From the NCBI RefSeq assembly GCF_013387485.1, contig NZ_JABBXB010000002.1, positions 630,405 to 694,404 of the forward strand: a stretch of 64,000 bases of DNA. The letters are read 5' to 3'. The stretch comes from Stenotrophomonas sp. SAM-B (GTDB taxonomy: Bacteria; Pseudomonadota; Gammaproteobacteria; Xanthomonadales; Xanthomonadaceae). A program made the translations under genes and the position numbers. Positions 36,729 to 45,691 of the stretch are shown piece after piece. Every line of letters starts with the position of its first letter. Within the stretch, counting starts at the first letter, position 1. Below the pieces are notes generated by a model. It was not told the origin of the DNA. It saw only the letters and a program-made list of their open reading frames with translations, and did no database searches.

Positions 36729-37886
36729 ATGGCACAAGTCATCAACACCAACACGATGTCGTTGAATGCTCAGCGCAACCTGAGCACCTCCGGCAGCTCG
36801 CTGGCCACCACCATCCAGCGCCTGTCGTCCGGTTCGCGCATCAACAGCGCCAAGGACGACGCGGCTGGCCTGGCGATCTCCGAGCGCTTCGGCACCCAGA
36901 TCCGCGGCACCGACGTGGCCATCCGCAATGCCAACGACGGCATCTCGCTGGCCCAGGTCGCCGAAGGTTCGCTGACCGAAATCGGCAACAACCTGCAGCG
37001 CGTCCGTGAACTGGCCGTGCAGTCGTCCAACGCGACCAACTCCGCCAGCGACCGCAAGGCCCTGCAGGCCGAAGTGACCCAGCTGGTCAGCGAAATCGAC
37101 CGCGTCGCCAAGCAGTCCGACTTCAACGGCACCAAGCTGCTGGACGGTTCGTTCTCCAGCCAGCTGTTCCAGGTGGGCGCCAACGCCGGCCAGGCGATCG
37201 CCATCGACAAGATCGTGGATGCCACGACTGCCAAGCTCGGCACCTCCACGTTCGCTACCGGCAAGGTCGCCACCGCGGATGCTGATCTGACCGCCGATGC
37301 GACGTTGTCCGGCACCATCAAGGTCGGCTCGACCACCGTCAACCTCGACAAGATCGAACTGAAGAGCGGTGCGACCGTCGCCGATCAGAACAAGGCCGCG
37401 GTTACTGCCATCAACTCCAAGCTCGGCGAGACCGGTGTGCTTGCGGAGTTGAATGACGCCGGCGAGATCGTGGTCACCCAGGTGAAGGATGGCATTGCAA
37501 TGACCGATGCCGACATCACCATCACCGGCCCGGCAGGCTTCGATCACACGGCCGACGCTGCTGTGACCACCGCCAACGTCGCGAATCTGGATGTCTCGAC
37601 GGTGACGGGTGCGCAGAAGGCCCTGTCGCTGGTCGACAACGCCCTGAGCTCGATCAACAACACGCGCGCCGACCTCGGCGCTGTCCAGAACCGCTTCACC
37701 TCGGTTGTGGCCAACCTGCAGACCTCCACGGAGAACCTGTCGGCCTCGCGCAGCCGCATCCGCGATACCGATTTCGCCAAGGAAACCGCAGAGCTGACCC
37801 GCACCCAGATCCTGCAGCAGGCCGGTACGGCCATGCTGGCCCAGGCCAACCAGGTGCCGCAGAACGTGCTCAGCCTGCTGCGCTGA
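36729..37886 (+). CDS. fliC: Flagellin 4
   Basis: A 385-aa flagellin, the shortest copy. The N arm is the same as in flagellins 2 and 3 apart from QSSNAT for QASNAT. The middle (about 165-310) is Asp/Thr-rich and distinct (TADADLTADATLSGTIKVGSTTVNLDKIELKSGATV spans it). The inner C arm also departs (QKALSLVDNALSSINNTRAD) before the common ending. An AAGGAAA ribosome site precedes ATG 36729. A UUCG hairpin and a true terminator follow. Confidence 0.97.
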   Translation: MAQVINTNTMSLNAQRNLSTSGSSLATTIQRLSSGSRINSAKDDAAGLAISERFGTQIRGTDVAIRNANDGISLAQVAEGSLTEIGNNLQRVRELAVQSSNATNSASDRKALQAEVTQLVSEIDRVAKQSDFNGTKLLDGSFSSQLFQVGANAGQAIAIDKIVDATTAKLGTSTFATGKVATADADLTADATLSGTIKVGSTTVNLDKIELKSGATVADQNKAAVTAINSKLGETGVLAELNDAGEIVVTQVKDGIAMTDADITITGPAGFDHTADAAVTTANVANLDVSTVTGAQKALSLVDNALSSINNTRADLGAVQNRFTSVVANLQTSTENLSASRSRIRDTDFAKETAELTRTQILQQAGTAMLAQANQVPQNVLSLLR

Positions 37887-37905
37887 TCCACGGCTGCATC
37901 GTCCC

Positions 37906-37929
37906 CGCCGCCGGCTTCGGCCGGCGGCG
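37906..37929 (+). other. UUCG-capped stem-loop after flagellin 4
   Basis: CGCCGCCGGC, loop TTCG, GCCGGCGGCG: a perfect ten-base stem capped with the C(UUCG)G tetraloop, 19 bp after the stop codon. It is followed by GC-rich sequence rather than T's, so it probably protects or punctuates the mRNA upstream of the real terminator at 38114. Confidence 0.62.
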
Positions 37930-37966
37930 CGGGCAACCCGAGGCATCGCAAAGCACGCGCAGGAAC

Positions 37967-38025
37967 GGGCCATGGCCATGGGACCGGACTCTCTCCCGGT
38001 CGCCACATCATCGTGGCCATGGCCC
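37967..38025. repeat. Long inverted repeat downstream of the flagellin array
   Basis: The arms 37967-37980 (GGGCCATGGCCATG) and 38012-38025 are inverted copies with one G-T mismatch. A second, inner pair, GACCGG and CCGGTC, lies between them. The whole 59 bases can fold into one extended hairpin. It lies in the 454-bp stretch between flagellin 4 and fliD, which otherwise holds hairpins, the terminator and the fliD promoters but no gene that I can see. Confidence 0.65.
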
Positions 38026-38113
38026 GCCCCTGCGGCAGAACTGTTATCAGCGCTGTTTGTTTGACTGAACACCCCGGGTGGCTTCGTCTCCCCCCGCTTT
38101 TCAGTAGCCTGAC

Positions 38114-38142
38114 CCCTCCTCTGCATTGGAGGAGGGTTTTTT
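38114..38142 (+). terminator. Intrinsic terminator of the flagellin array
   Basis: CCCTCCTC (38114-38121) pairs with GAGGAGGG (38129-38136) around a seven-base loop and is followed by TTTTTT. It lies 228 bp after flagellin 4 and ends the array before the fliD promoters. Confidence 0.93.
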
Positions 38143-38225
38143 ACAGACCACCTATCAAGGGCGCGCATCGCCGCCCCTGCCCCAGGGCTCCTGCAACCGG
38201 CGTGCCAAACCCGCCCCCGCCCTGG

Positions 38226-38242
38226 CTGGCACAACTCGTGCA
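38226..38242 (+). promoter_or_regulatory. Sigma54 promoter of fliD
   Basis: CTGGCACAACTCGTGCA: CTGGCAC is perfect, GG and GC are 10 bases apart, and the -12 element is GTGC for TTGC. The start is expected near 38253, about 88 nt before the fliD GTG. Confidence 0.72.
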
Positions 38243-38254
38243 TCAACGTGGTTC

Positions 38255-38281
38255 TAAAGACCCGGCGGCTACGGCCGCTAC
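38255..38281 (+). promoter_or_regulatory. Second, FliA-type (sigma28) promoter of fliD
   Basis: TAAAGACC (38255-38262), an 11-bp spacer and GCCGCTAC (38274-38281). The spacing is exact, TAAAG is perfect and the -10 matches six of eight. It overlaps the expected start region of the sigma54 promoter just upstream, giving a tandem middle/late promoter. Confidence 0.55.
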
Positions 38282-38340
38282 TTTCGTTGATGGCATCGCC
38301 CTGCGACTTCACTGCAGTGGCAACAAACAGGAGATACAAC

Positions 38341-39723
38341 GTGGCGGACTTCGGTTACGGCGGCATCGGTTCAGGACTGGATATTTCCGGCATGGTCAGC
38401 AGCCTGGTGGCAGCCGATCGCAAGCCGGCGGACAACGCACTGAACCTGCAGCAGTCCAAGGCCAAGATGCAGCTCTCGGCGATCGGCACGGTCAAATCCG
38501 CGTTCGACACCCTGAACACGGCGCTGAAGGCGCTGAAGGCGAATACGGCCTTCGATGCCCGCACGTTCACGGCCAGCAAGCCCGGCACCGACGAGATCTT
38601 GACGGTCAGCGGGACGAATTCTGCGGCGGCGGGCACCCACCTTGTCAACGTGGAAAAGCTGGCTACCGCACACAAGCTGATCTCAAACACCGAGATACCG
38701 AAAACAGACACGTTCGGCGCCGGAACCCTGACGCTCACCGTTGGCGTCGGCGATAAGCAGAAGACGCTGAACATCAACGTCGAAGCCGACGACACGCTCA
38801 GCTCGATCCGGACGAAGATCGAGAAAGCCGGCCGCGCCTCGGGCGTACAGGCCACGCTCATCGCGTCTGGCGATAACCAGATTCTGTCCCTCTCGCAGGA
38901 GAAGTCGGGCGCCGCCAACGCCATCACGCTGACTGCCGCACCAGGCAATACCAAGCTGGCCGACCTCGCTGCCAGTCTGAAGGAGCGTACGCCGGCCGCA
39001 GACGCCAAGCTGACCATCGACGGCGTGGCAATCACCAGCAGCGAAAACACCGTCACTGACGTGGTGCCCGGCCTCACCCTGAACCTGAAGAAGGAAGGCG
39101 AAAGCACCGTCACCATCAGTACCGACGTCGCCGCCGCGCGCAAGGTGATGCAGGACTTCGTCACCGCCTACAACGGCGCCATCGCGGCGATCAACACCGC
39201 GACCAAGTACGACATCGAGAACAAGGAACCGTCCTCGCTGACCGGCGATGCCCAGATGCGCGGCGCTTCCAGCCAGCTGCGCAGCATGATGGGCGGCATC
39301 CTCAAGGATCTCTCGGCCGCCGGCCTGGACCCCAAGAAGATCGGCCTGCAGACCCGCGCCTATCCCAACGCCGATGGCAGCCTGGTGCTGGATACCGCCA
39401 AGTTCGACGCGGCCCTGGTCAATCAGGGTGGCGCGGTACGCGAAGCCTTCACCGGCGATGACGGTGCAGCGGCCAAGCTGTTTGCCATGGTCGACGGCTA
39501 TGTCAGCACCACCGTGGGCAAGGAAGGCGCGTTCGTCTCGCGCACCACGAGCCTCAACACCACGCTGACCGACATCGACAAGCGCCGCAAGGCGCTGGAT
39601 GTGCGCATGGAAGGCGTGTCCGAGCGTTACAAAAAGCAGTTCCTCGCGCTCGACGCGCTGATGAGCAAGATGAGCCAGACCATGACCAGCCTCACCTCGC
39701 AGCTCTCGCAGCTCAGCGGCTGA
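38341..39723 (+). CDS. fliD: Flagellar filament cap protein FliD (HAP2)
   Basis: FliD caps the filament and folds incoming flagellin. The 460-aa product begins VADFGYGGIGSGLDISGMVSSLVAADR, the FliD N-terminal domain, and ends with the C-terminal coiled region (TSLNTTLTDIDKRRKALDVRMEGVSERYKKQFLALDALMSKMSQTMTSLTSQLSQL). Start choice: GTG 38341 has an AGGAG ribosome site seven bases upstream and aligns with the family start; the ATG at 38248 lies inside the promoter region. fliS follows 128 bp later. Confidence 0.97.
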   Translation: MADFGYGGIGSGLDISGMVSSLVAADRKPADNALNLQQSKAKMQLSAIGTVKSAFDTLNTALKALKANTAFDARTFTASKPGTDEILTVSGTNSAAAGTHLVNVEKLATAHKLISNTEIPKTDTFGAGTLTLTVGVGDKQKTLNINVEADDTLSSIRTKIEKAGRASGVQATLIASGDNQILSLSQEKSGAANAITLTAAPGNTKLADLAASLKERTPAADAKLTIDGVAITSSENTVTDVVPGLTLNLKKEGESTVTISTDVAAARKVMQDFVTAYNGAIAAINTATKYDIENKEPSSLTGDAQMRGASSQLRSMMGGILKDLSAAGLDPKKIGLQTRAYPNADGSLVLDTAKFDAALVNQGGAVREAFTGDDGAAAKLFAMVDGYVSTTVGKEGAFVSRTTSLNTTLTDIDKRRKALDVRMEGVSERYKKQFLALDALMSKMSQTMTSLTSQLSQLSG

Positions 39724-39851
39724 TCGATCGCGGCAGCGGACTCAAGTTGAACTGGCCCGCTGCCGATATCACTGGCAGGACACCCCGCAGGCTCCACCCG
39801 GTGCCGACGATGTCGCGAACCTCGCGGCCCCGCATGAAGGAGACATGATTG

Positions 39852-40268
39852 ATGTACGGTTCCAACCGTCAATTCACCGAGCAGTACCGCAAGGTCGGCG
39901 TGCAGAGTTCGGTTACCGATGCCGACCCGCACAAGCTGGTGGCGCTGCTGCTGGCCGGTGCCTGCGAACGCCTTCGTCTCGCGCTGGCCTGCATGGAACG
40001 TGGCGACCAGGCGCGCAAAGGCAAGGCGATCGGCGAGGTCTGTGCGATCGTCGGCCATCTCAACGGCTCGCTGGACCATGAGGCCGGCGGCGAAATCGCG
40101 GGCAATCTGTCCTCGCTGTACGACTACGTGATGCACCGGCTGACCGAAGCCAACCTGCACAACGATCCGGCCGCGTTGACCGAAGCCCTCGAGCTGCTCG
40201 GCGAGATCGACGCCGCGTGGAATGCCATCCCCCAGCAGCAGCGCCAGACTGCGCAGGCCGCCCCGTGA
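39852..40268 (+). CDS. fliS: Flagellin export chaperone FliS
   Basis: FliS binds the C-terminal helices of flagellin in the cytoplasm and prevents early polymerisation. The 138-aa product has the family start MYGSNRQFTEQYRKVGVQSSVTDADPHKLVALLLAGACERL and the helical C-terminal half with NLSSLYDYVMHRLTEANLHND. ATG 39852 is preceded by GAAGGAG; a TTG one codon earlier is also in frame. Four flagellins from this cluster are its likely clients. The stop overlaps the next gene's GTG. Confidence 0.97.
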   Translation: MYGSNRQFTEQYRKVGVQSSVTDADPHKLVALLLAGACERLRLALACMERGDQARKGKAIGEVCAIVGHLNGSLDHEAGGEIAGNLSSLYDYVMHRLTEANLHNDPAALTEALELLGEIDAAWNAIPQQQRQTAQAAP

Positions 40269-40561
40269 GTTCGCTCGGCGCGCTGAACGCCCGGCTCGAT
40301 GCACTGGAAACCGCGCTGCACGACGAGAATTTCGACGAGGCCGGGTTGCAGCTGGATGCCCTCGATGCTGCCCAACAGGACTACCTGGCCGGCCCGTCGG
40401 CCCTGTTCGATGTGCCGGGCCTGTCCTCGCTGCAGGCGCGCCAGCAGCGCATCATGCTGTTCATGATGCGTCAGCGCGAAGACGCCAGCCGCCACATCCA
40501 CAACGGCCACCAGTCCCTTCGCGCCGCCCAGGCGTACCTGACCGCAGAATCCCTGTCATGA
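40265..40561 (+). CDS. FliT-like small helical protein
   Basis: A 98-aa acidic, all-helical product (ALNARLDALETALHDENFDEAGLQLDALDAA, then LQARQQRIMLFMMRQREDASRHIHNG). FliT-type chaperones of FliD and FlhA are about this size, poorly conserved, and encoded right after fliS, which is the basis for the call. The GTG at 40265 overlaps the fliS TGA (GTGA) and the TGA at its end overlaps the ATG of the PilZ-like gene, so the three genes are translationally coupled. Confidence 0.75.
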   Translation: MSSLGALNARLDALETALHDENFDEAGLQLDALDAAQQDYLAGPSALFDVPGLSSLQARQQRIMLFMMRQREDASRHIHNGHQSLRAAQAYLTAESLS

Positions 40562-41139
40562 CCGACCTTCGCACCAGCGCCATCCATCACCCGGCCGAAA
40601 GCGAGCTGTTCGATGAGACGCTGAGCTGCGAACTGGCGCTGCCGGCCGAGTTCCGCATCGGCAGCGCGGTGATCCGCCCCGGGACCGCCGAGACCCTGCT
40701 GCGCAGCGTGGCCCTGGTCGAAGACGCGCGCGGCGACGACGGCCATGACGACCGCAGCGATGCGACGCTGCAGGTACAGCGCCTGGAGGCCAAGCTGGAT
40801 CTGGTCATGGTGCTGCTGGGCCGGCTGGTGCGCCAGACAACCCAGGACCTGCCCCTGCGTCCGCTGCGCTGGTCGCGCCGCGGCATCCGCCTGGAACAGG
40901 GCACGCGCAGCGGCGCCACCCCGGGGAGCATGGGCGTGATCCGCCTGCAGCCCTGCGACTGGCTGCCCGACCATATCGACCTGCCGGTGGTCATCGTCGC
41001 CGAAGCCGCCAACGGCTCGGGCGCCCACTATCTCTGGCTGCGCTTCGAAGGGCTCAGCGACGCGCTGGAGATGGCGCTGGAACGTCATCTGTTCCGCCTG
41101 CACCGCCGCCAGATCGCCGAAGCACGTCGTCTGCGCTGA
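40558..41139 (+). CDS. Atypical PilZ-domain protein
   Basis: A 193-aa cytoplasmic protein. After a 100-residue N-terminal part with a helical segment (LQVQRLEAKLDLVMVLLGRLVRQ) comes a beta-barrel-like half with a WSRRGIRLEQG element matching the S-x-x-G part of the PilZ signature, then GVIRLQP and a LWLRFEGLSDALEMALERHLF ending. The first cyclic-di-GMP-binding motif (RxxxR) is not clear and the Asp of D/N-x-S-x-x-G is replaced, so it may not bind the ligand in the usual way. It is coupled to fliS and the FliT-like gene, suggesting a role in export or motility control. PilZ assignment is by recall of similar Xanthomonadaceae proteins. Confidence 0.75.
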   Translation: MTDLRTSAIHHPAESELFDETLSCELALPAEFRIGSAVIRPGTAETLLRSVALVEDARGDDGHDDRSDATLQVQRLEAKLDLVMVLLGRLVRQTTQDLPLRPLRWSRRGIRLEQGTRSGATPGSMGVIRLQPCDWLPDHIDLPVVIVAEAANGSGAHYLWLRFEGLSDALEMALERHLFRLHRRQIAEARRLR

Positions 41140-41226
41140 CCATACGCTCCCGACTGTGACCCAATCGGCTTGGCGGTAGGCCTTCACTCCGTTAAGGTGA
41201 CGACCTCCCCGCTTCCCTAGCAGCCT

Positions 41227-41859
41227 GTGCGCGTTCTCATCGTCGATGATCACACCCTGGTCCGTGCCGGCCTCAGCCGCCTGCTGCAGGGCTTTGCCGA
41301 CGTCGAGGTCATCGCCGAGGCCAGCAACGCCGAGCAGGCGCTGCAACTGAGCGTGCAGCATTCCCCGGACGTGGTGCTGATGGACCTGTCCCTGCCCGGC
41401 CGCACCGGCCTGGAAGCCCTGAGCGACATCCTGCTGCGTACGCCCGGCTCGCGCGTGGTGATGATGACGATGCACGACGATGCCGTGCACGTCCGCGATG
41501 CGCTCGACCGGGGTGCGGTCGGCTTCGTGGTCAAGGATGCTGCCCCGCAGGAGCTGGAACTGGCGCTGCGTGCCGCCCATGCCGGGCAGGTGTTCCTGAG
41601 CCCGCAGATCTCGGCCAAGATGCTGGCGCCCATGCTGGGCAGGGAAAAACCGGTCGGCGTGGCGGCCCTGTCGCCGCGCCAGCGCGAGATCCTGCGCCAG
41701 ATCGGCAAGGGCGAAAGCAACAAGGAAATCGCCGCCGACCTCGGCATCAGCGTCAAGACGGTGGAGACCCACCGCGCCCGCATGATGGAATCGCTGGGCT
41801 GCCGCCGCGCCAATGATCTGGTGCTGCTCGCCGCCCGCCACCAGCACGAGCTGGAGTGA
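41227..41859 (+). CDS. NarL/FixJ-family response regulator
   Basis: A 210-aa two-domain regulator: a receiver (1-120) with acidic DD at 7-8, phosphoacceptor D53 in VVLMDLSLPG, TMH and K in VVKDAAP, then a LuxR-type helix-turn-helix (about 145-205) with LSPRQREILRQIGKGESNKEIAADLGISVKTVETHRARM. The start is GTG 41227 with no ribosome site. No kinase gene is adjacent; the HisKA_3 kinase at 14176-16281 is of the right class but 25 kb away. It stands between the fliS group and rpoN2, so it may feed environmental signals into flagellar control. Confidence 0.93.
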   Translation: MRVLIVDDHTLVRAGLSRLLQGFADVEVIAEASNAEQALQLSVQHSPDVVLMDLSLPGRTGLEALSDILLRTPGSRVVMMTMHDDAVHVRDALDRGAVGFVVKDAAPQELELALRAAHAGQVFLSPQISAKMLAPMLGREKPVGVAALSPRQREILRQIGKGESNKEIAADLGISVKTVETHRARMMESLGCRRANDLVLLAARHQHELE

Positions 41860-41987
41860 AGTGCGCCGGTTCTCCGGCACACAGCGGGCAGCCGGCCGAT
41901 CGGTGACGGATTATTGAAGCCCGGCCGGCGGTGCCGGCGACCACAGTGCAAGGCCCGGCCGTCCAGCAACGTCAAAATACCGCGCTG

Positions 41988-42008
41988 GTGTAGGGGTTTT
42001 CCCCACAC
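41988..42008 (+). other. Hairpin in the leader of rpoN2
   Basis: GTGT-A-GGGG, TTTT loop, CCCC-ACAC: an eight-base stem with one bulged A, lying between the response-regulator gene and rpoN2. It could end the upstream mRNA or shape the rpoN2 leader. The rest of the 263-bp gap shows no gene and no clear promoter. Confidence 0.4.
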
Positions 42009-42122
42009 ACTGTCAGGCATTTGACGACCCGACTCAGGAACCCCCTGATTCCCGGCGTACGGGAACAGAAGCAAGATGTGTTCCATAACGCACCGGGGAG
42101 TCGGTGCGAACGGGGAACCACC

Positions 42123-43535
42123 TTGAAAGCCTCCATGTCGACCCAGATGGGTCAGCAGCTTCACCTCACGCCGCAGCTTCTGCAGTCCATCCGCCTGTTG
42201 CAGCTTGACGGGATGCAGCTGGAACTGGAAATCCGCCGTGCACTGGACAGCAACCCGCTGCTCGAGCTCGAGGAAGCGCCGGAGCCGGTAGCGGCCGAGA
42301 CCGCCGAAGCCACGACCGGCCAGGACGTGGCCGCCTTCGACGAACTGCCCGAGAGCACCATGTGGGACGTCGCCGGCGCCGGCTGGCAGGATGGCGACGA
42401 TGACCGCATGCAGCGCGTGGCAGCGGGCGAATCCTCCGACCCGCAGCTGCGCGCCCTGCAGCGCCTGGCGATGGAGCTGGATGCCCGCGAACTGGCCGTG
42501 GCCGGTTTCTGGCTGGAGCACTGCGATGACGCCGGCTATCTGGATGCCCCGCTCGCCCAGCTGACCCTGCTGGCCAGCGCCCGCTGCGATGTCGATGCCG
42601 CGGGCGTGGAAGCGGTCCGCCAGCAGATCCTGCACGGCGACCCGGTCGGCCTGGCCGCGCAGGACCTGCATGAATGCCTGAGCGTCCAGCTGCGCGCCCT
42701 GCCCGGCCGGGTCCCCGCCCGCCATCTGGCCCAGCGCGTGCTCGATCACGGCCTGGCCGCACTGGCCGCACACGATTACCCGGCCCTGGCCCGGCAACTG
42801 GATGCCGAAGTCGCCGATATCCATGAAGCGGTCCGCCTGATCCTGTCGCTGCAGCCGCGCCCGGGCGAAAGCCTGCTGCCGGACAGCAACGGCGTGGTCA
42901 TCCCGGACGTGGTGGCCTGGCACGCCGATGGCCAGTGGCGCGTGGCGCTCAATCCGGCCACCAGCCGCCGCCTCAGCATCAACCCGCACTACGAACAGGC
43001 CCTGGCCGAGACCACCGAAGCGGCCCAGCCGCTGCGCGACATGCTGCAGGAAGCGCGCTGGCTGACCCGTGGCCTGTCGATGCGCTATGACACCCTGCTG
43101 CGCACCGCGCGGGTGATCATCGAGCGCCAGTCCGGCTTCCTGACCCGTGGCGAAGAAGCCATGGCGCCGCTCACGCTGAAGGAAGTGGCCGACGAAATCG
43201 GCATGCACGAGTCCACCGTCTCGCGCATCACCACCGGCAAGTACCTGCAGACCCCGCGCGGGACGCTGGAACTGAAGCATTTCTTCGCGGTCCGTCTGGA
43301 AGGCGCCAGCGTCTCCGGCCAGGCCGTCAAGGCCATGGTGCGTCGCCTGATCGAGTCCGAGCCGGCCGCGCGCCCGCTGGCCGATGAAGCCATCGCCGGC
43401 CTGCTCTCGCGCCAAGGGGTGAACATCGCCCGCCGTACCGTTGCAAAATACCGCGAACAACTGGACATCGCCCCGGCGCGCGAACGCCGCCGCAGCCATG
43501 CCAGCACCCCGCACCTCCTGGCCCGGGTGGGCTGA
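42123..43535 (+). CDS. rpoN2: RNA polymerase sigma54 factor, second copy (RpoN2)
   Basis: Sigma54 directs polymerase to GG/GC (-24/-12) promoters and needs an AAA+ activator such as FleQ. The 470-aa product has region I (MGQQLHLTPQLLQSIRLLQLDGMQLELEI), an acidic region II, the core-binding and HTH domains (TLKEVADEIGMHESTVSRITTGKY), and the RpoN box ARRTVAKYRE at 436-445. Start choice: TTG 42123 follows a GGGGA site and gives a family-like KAS start; ATG 42135 is the alternative. The name rpoN2 follows Xanthomonas, where a second rpoN lies in the flagellar cluster next to vemR and fleQ; whether this genome has another copy cannot be seen here. Confidence 0.94.
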   Translation: MKASMSTQMGQQLHLTPQLLQSIRLLQLDGMQLELEIRRALDSNPLLELEEAPEPVAAETAEATTGQDVAAFDELPESTMWDVAGAGWQDGDDDRMQRVAAGESSDPQLRALQRLAMELDARELAVAGFWLEHCDDAGYLDAPLAQLTLLASARCDVDAAGVEAVRQQILHGDPVGLAAQDLHECLSVQLRALPGRVPARHLAQRVLDHGLAALAAHDYPALARQLDAEVADIHEAVRLILSLQPRPGESLLPDSNGVVIPDVVAWHADGQWRVALNPATSRRLSINPHYEQALAETTEAAQPLRDMLQEARWLTRGLSMRYDTLLRTARVIIERQSGFLTRGEEAMAPLTLKEVADEIGMHESTVSRITTGKYLQTPRGTLELKHFFAVRLEGASVSGQAVKAMVRRLIESEPAARPLADEAIAGLLSRQGVNIARRTVAKYREQLDIAPARERRRSHASTPHLLARVG

Positions 43536-43549
43536 AGGAAATGGAAGAC

Positions 43550-43923
43550 ATGAACAAGCTCACCGTCCTGCTGGTCGACGACCACGAAGGTTTCATCAAC
43601 GCCGCCATGCGCCACTTCCGCAAGGTCGACTGGCTCGATGTGATCGGCAGCGCCGCCAATGGCCTGGAAGCGATCGAACGCTCCGAGTCGCTGCGCCCGA
43701 AGGTGGTGCTGATGGACCTCGCCATGCCGGAGATGGGCGGCCTGCAGGCGACCCGCCTGATCAAATCGCAGGACGACGCACCCTACATCGTCATCGCCAG
43801 CCACTTCGATGACGCCGAACACCGCGAGCACGCCCTGCGCGCCGGGGCCGACAACTTCGTCAGCAAGCTGTCCTACATCCAGGAAGTGATGCCGATCCTG
43901 GAAGGCCTGAAGGGGAACGGATC

Positions 43924-43927
<4 letters not shown>
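43550..43927 (+). CDS. vemR: Single-domain response regulator VemR
   Basis: A 125-aa stand-alone receiver. It has acidic D10-D11, phosphoacceptor D56 in [13 protein letters not shown], an A-S-H in place of the usual T/S segment, and K106 in FVSKL. In Xanthomonas campestris VemR lies between rpoN2 and fleQ, has its phosphorylation site at D56, and affects virulence, exopolysaccharide and motility. Both the place and the D56 numbering match here when ATG 43550 (MNKL) is used, and the AAGGAA ribosome site also suits that start better than ATG 43541. It has no DNA-binding domain and overlaps the fleQ ATG by four bases. Confidence 0.93.
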
Positions 43928-45420
<1,493 letters not shown>

Positions 45421-45443
45421 GCGGATTGGCAGCTGGAAAGCAG

Positions 45444-45473
45444 AAGCCCGGGCACGTCCCGGGCTTTTTTTTT
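45444..45473 (+). terminator. Intrinsic terminator of rpoN2-vemR-fleQ
   Basis: AGCCCGGG (45445-45452), loop CACGT and CCCGGGCT (45458-45465), followed by an eight-base T run. It lies 24 bp after the fleQ stop. Confidence 0.95.
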
Positions 45474-45632
45474 GACCCCACCCTCCGCCGGTTTTCCGGC
45501 GTCGACTCTCCGGCACGCCAGCGCAACACACTGCCGCTGGCGCATGCCGTCGCACCGCGCCCGCCCTATGCACAGGGACGGCTGAATACGCAAACCCCCG
45601 CCCCCCTTACGAAACTGAATCGCTCATCGGTT

Positions 45633-45649
45633 TCGGCACGGCACTTGCA
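45633..45649 (+). promoter_or_regulatory. Sigma54 promoter of fliEFGHIJK
   Basis: TCGGCACGGCACTTGCA matches YTGGCACG-N4-TTGCW except for one base (C for T next to GG), with exact GG-N10-GC spacing. The start is expected near 45660, about 32 nt before the fliE ATG. The rest of the 271-bp fleQ-fliE gap holds only the fleQ terminator. Confidence 0.85.
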
Positions 45650-45691
45650 ACGTATTCACCCGTAACCCACCCCTGCTTCGGAACGTTCCAG

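Larger units (their letters stand above)
34196..37886 (+). repeat. Tandem duplicated flagellin coding blocks
   Basis: The first roughly 490 bp of flagellins 2, 3 and 4 (from 34196, 35471 and 36729) and the last roughly 195 bp (to 35389, 36649 and 37886) are direct repeats that differ at only scattered bases, including silent sites. The middles are unrelated to the eye. Flagellin 1 shares the protein pattern but differs at many silent sites. Confidence 0.9.

Noticed and set aside
34166-36754. An 862-codon open frame on the minus strand opposite flagellins 2 and 3, and similar long frames opposite other genes
   Set aside because: GC-rich codon bias removes stop codons from the opposite frame. 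The translation is Gly/Asp/Val-rich, mirrors the flagellin repeats, and has no family features.
34196-37886. The flagellin repeats as an assembly artefact
   Set aside because: The middles, junctions and hairpins all differ between copies, so a collapsed or duplicated contig would not produce this pattern.
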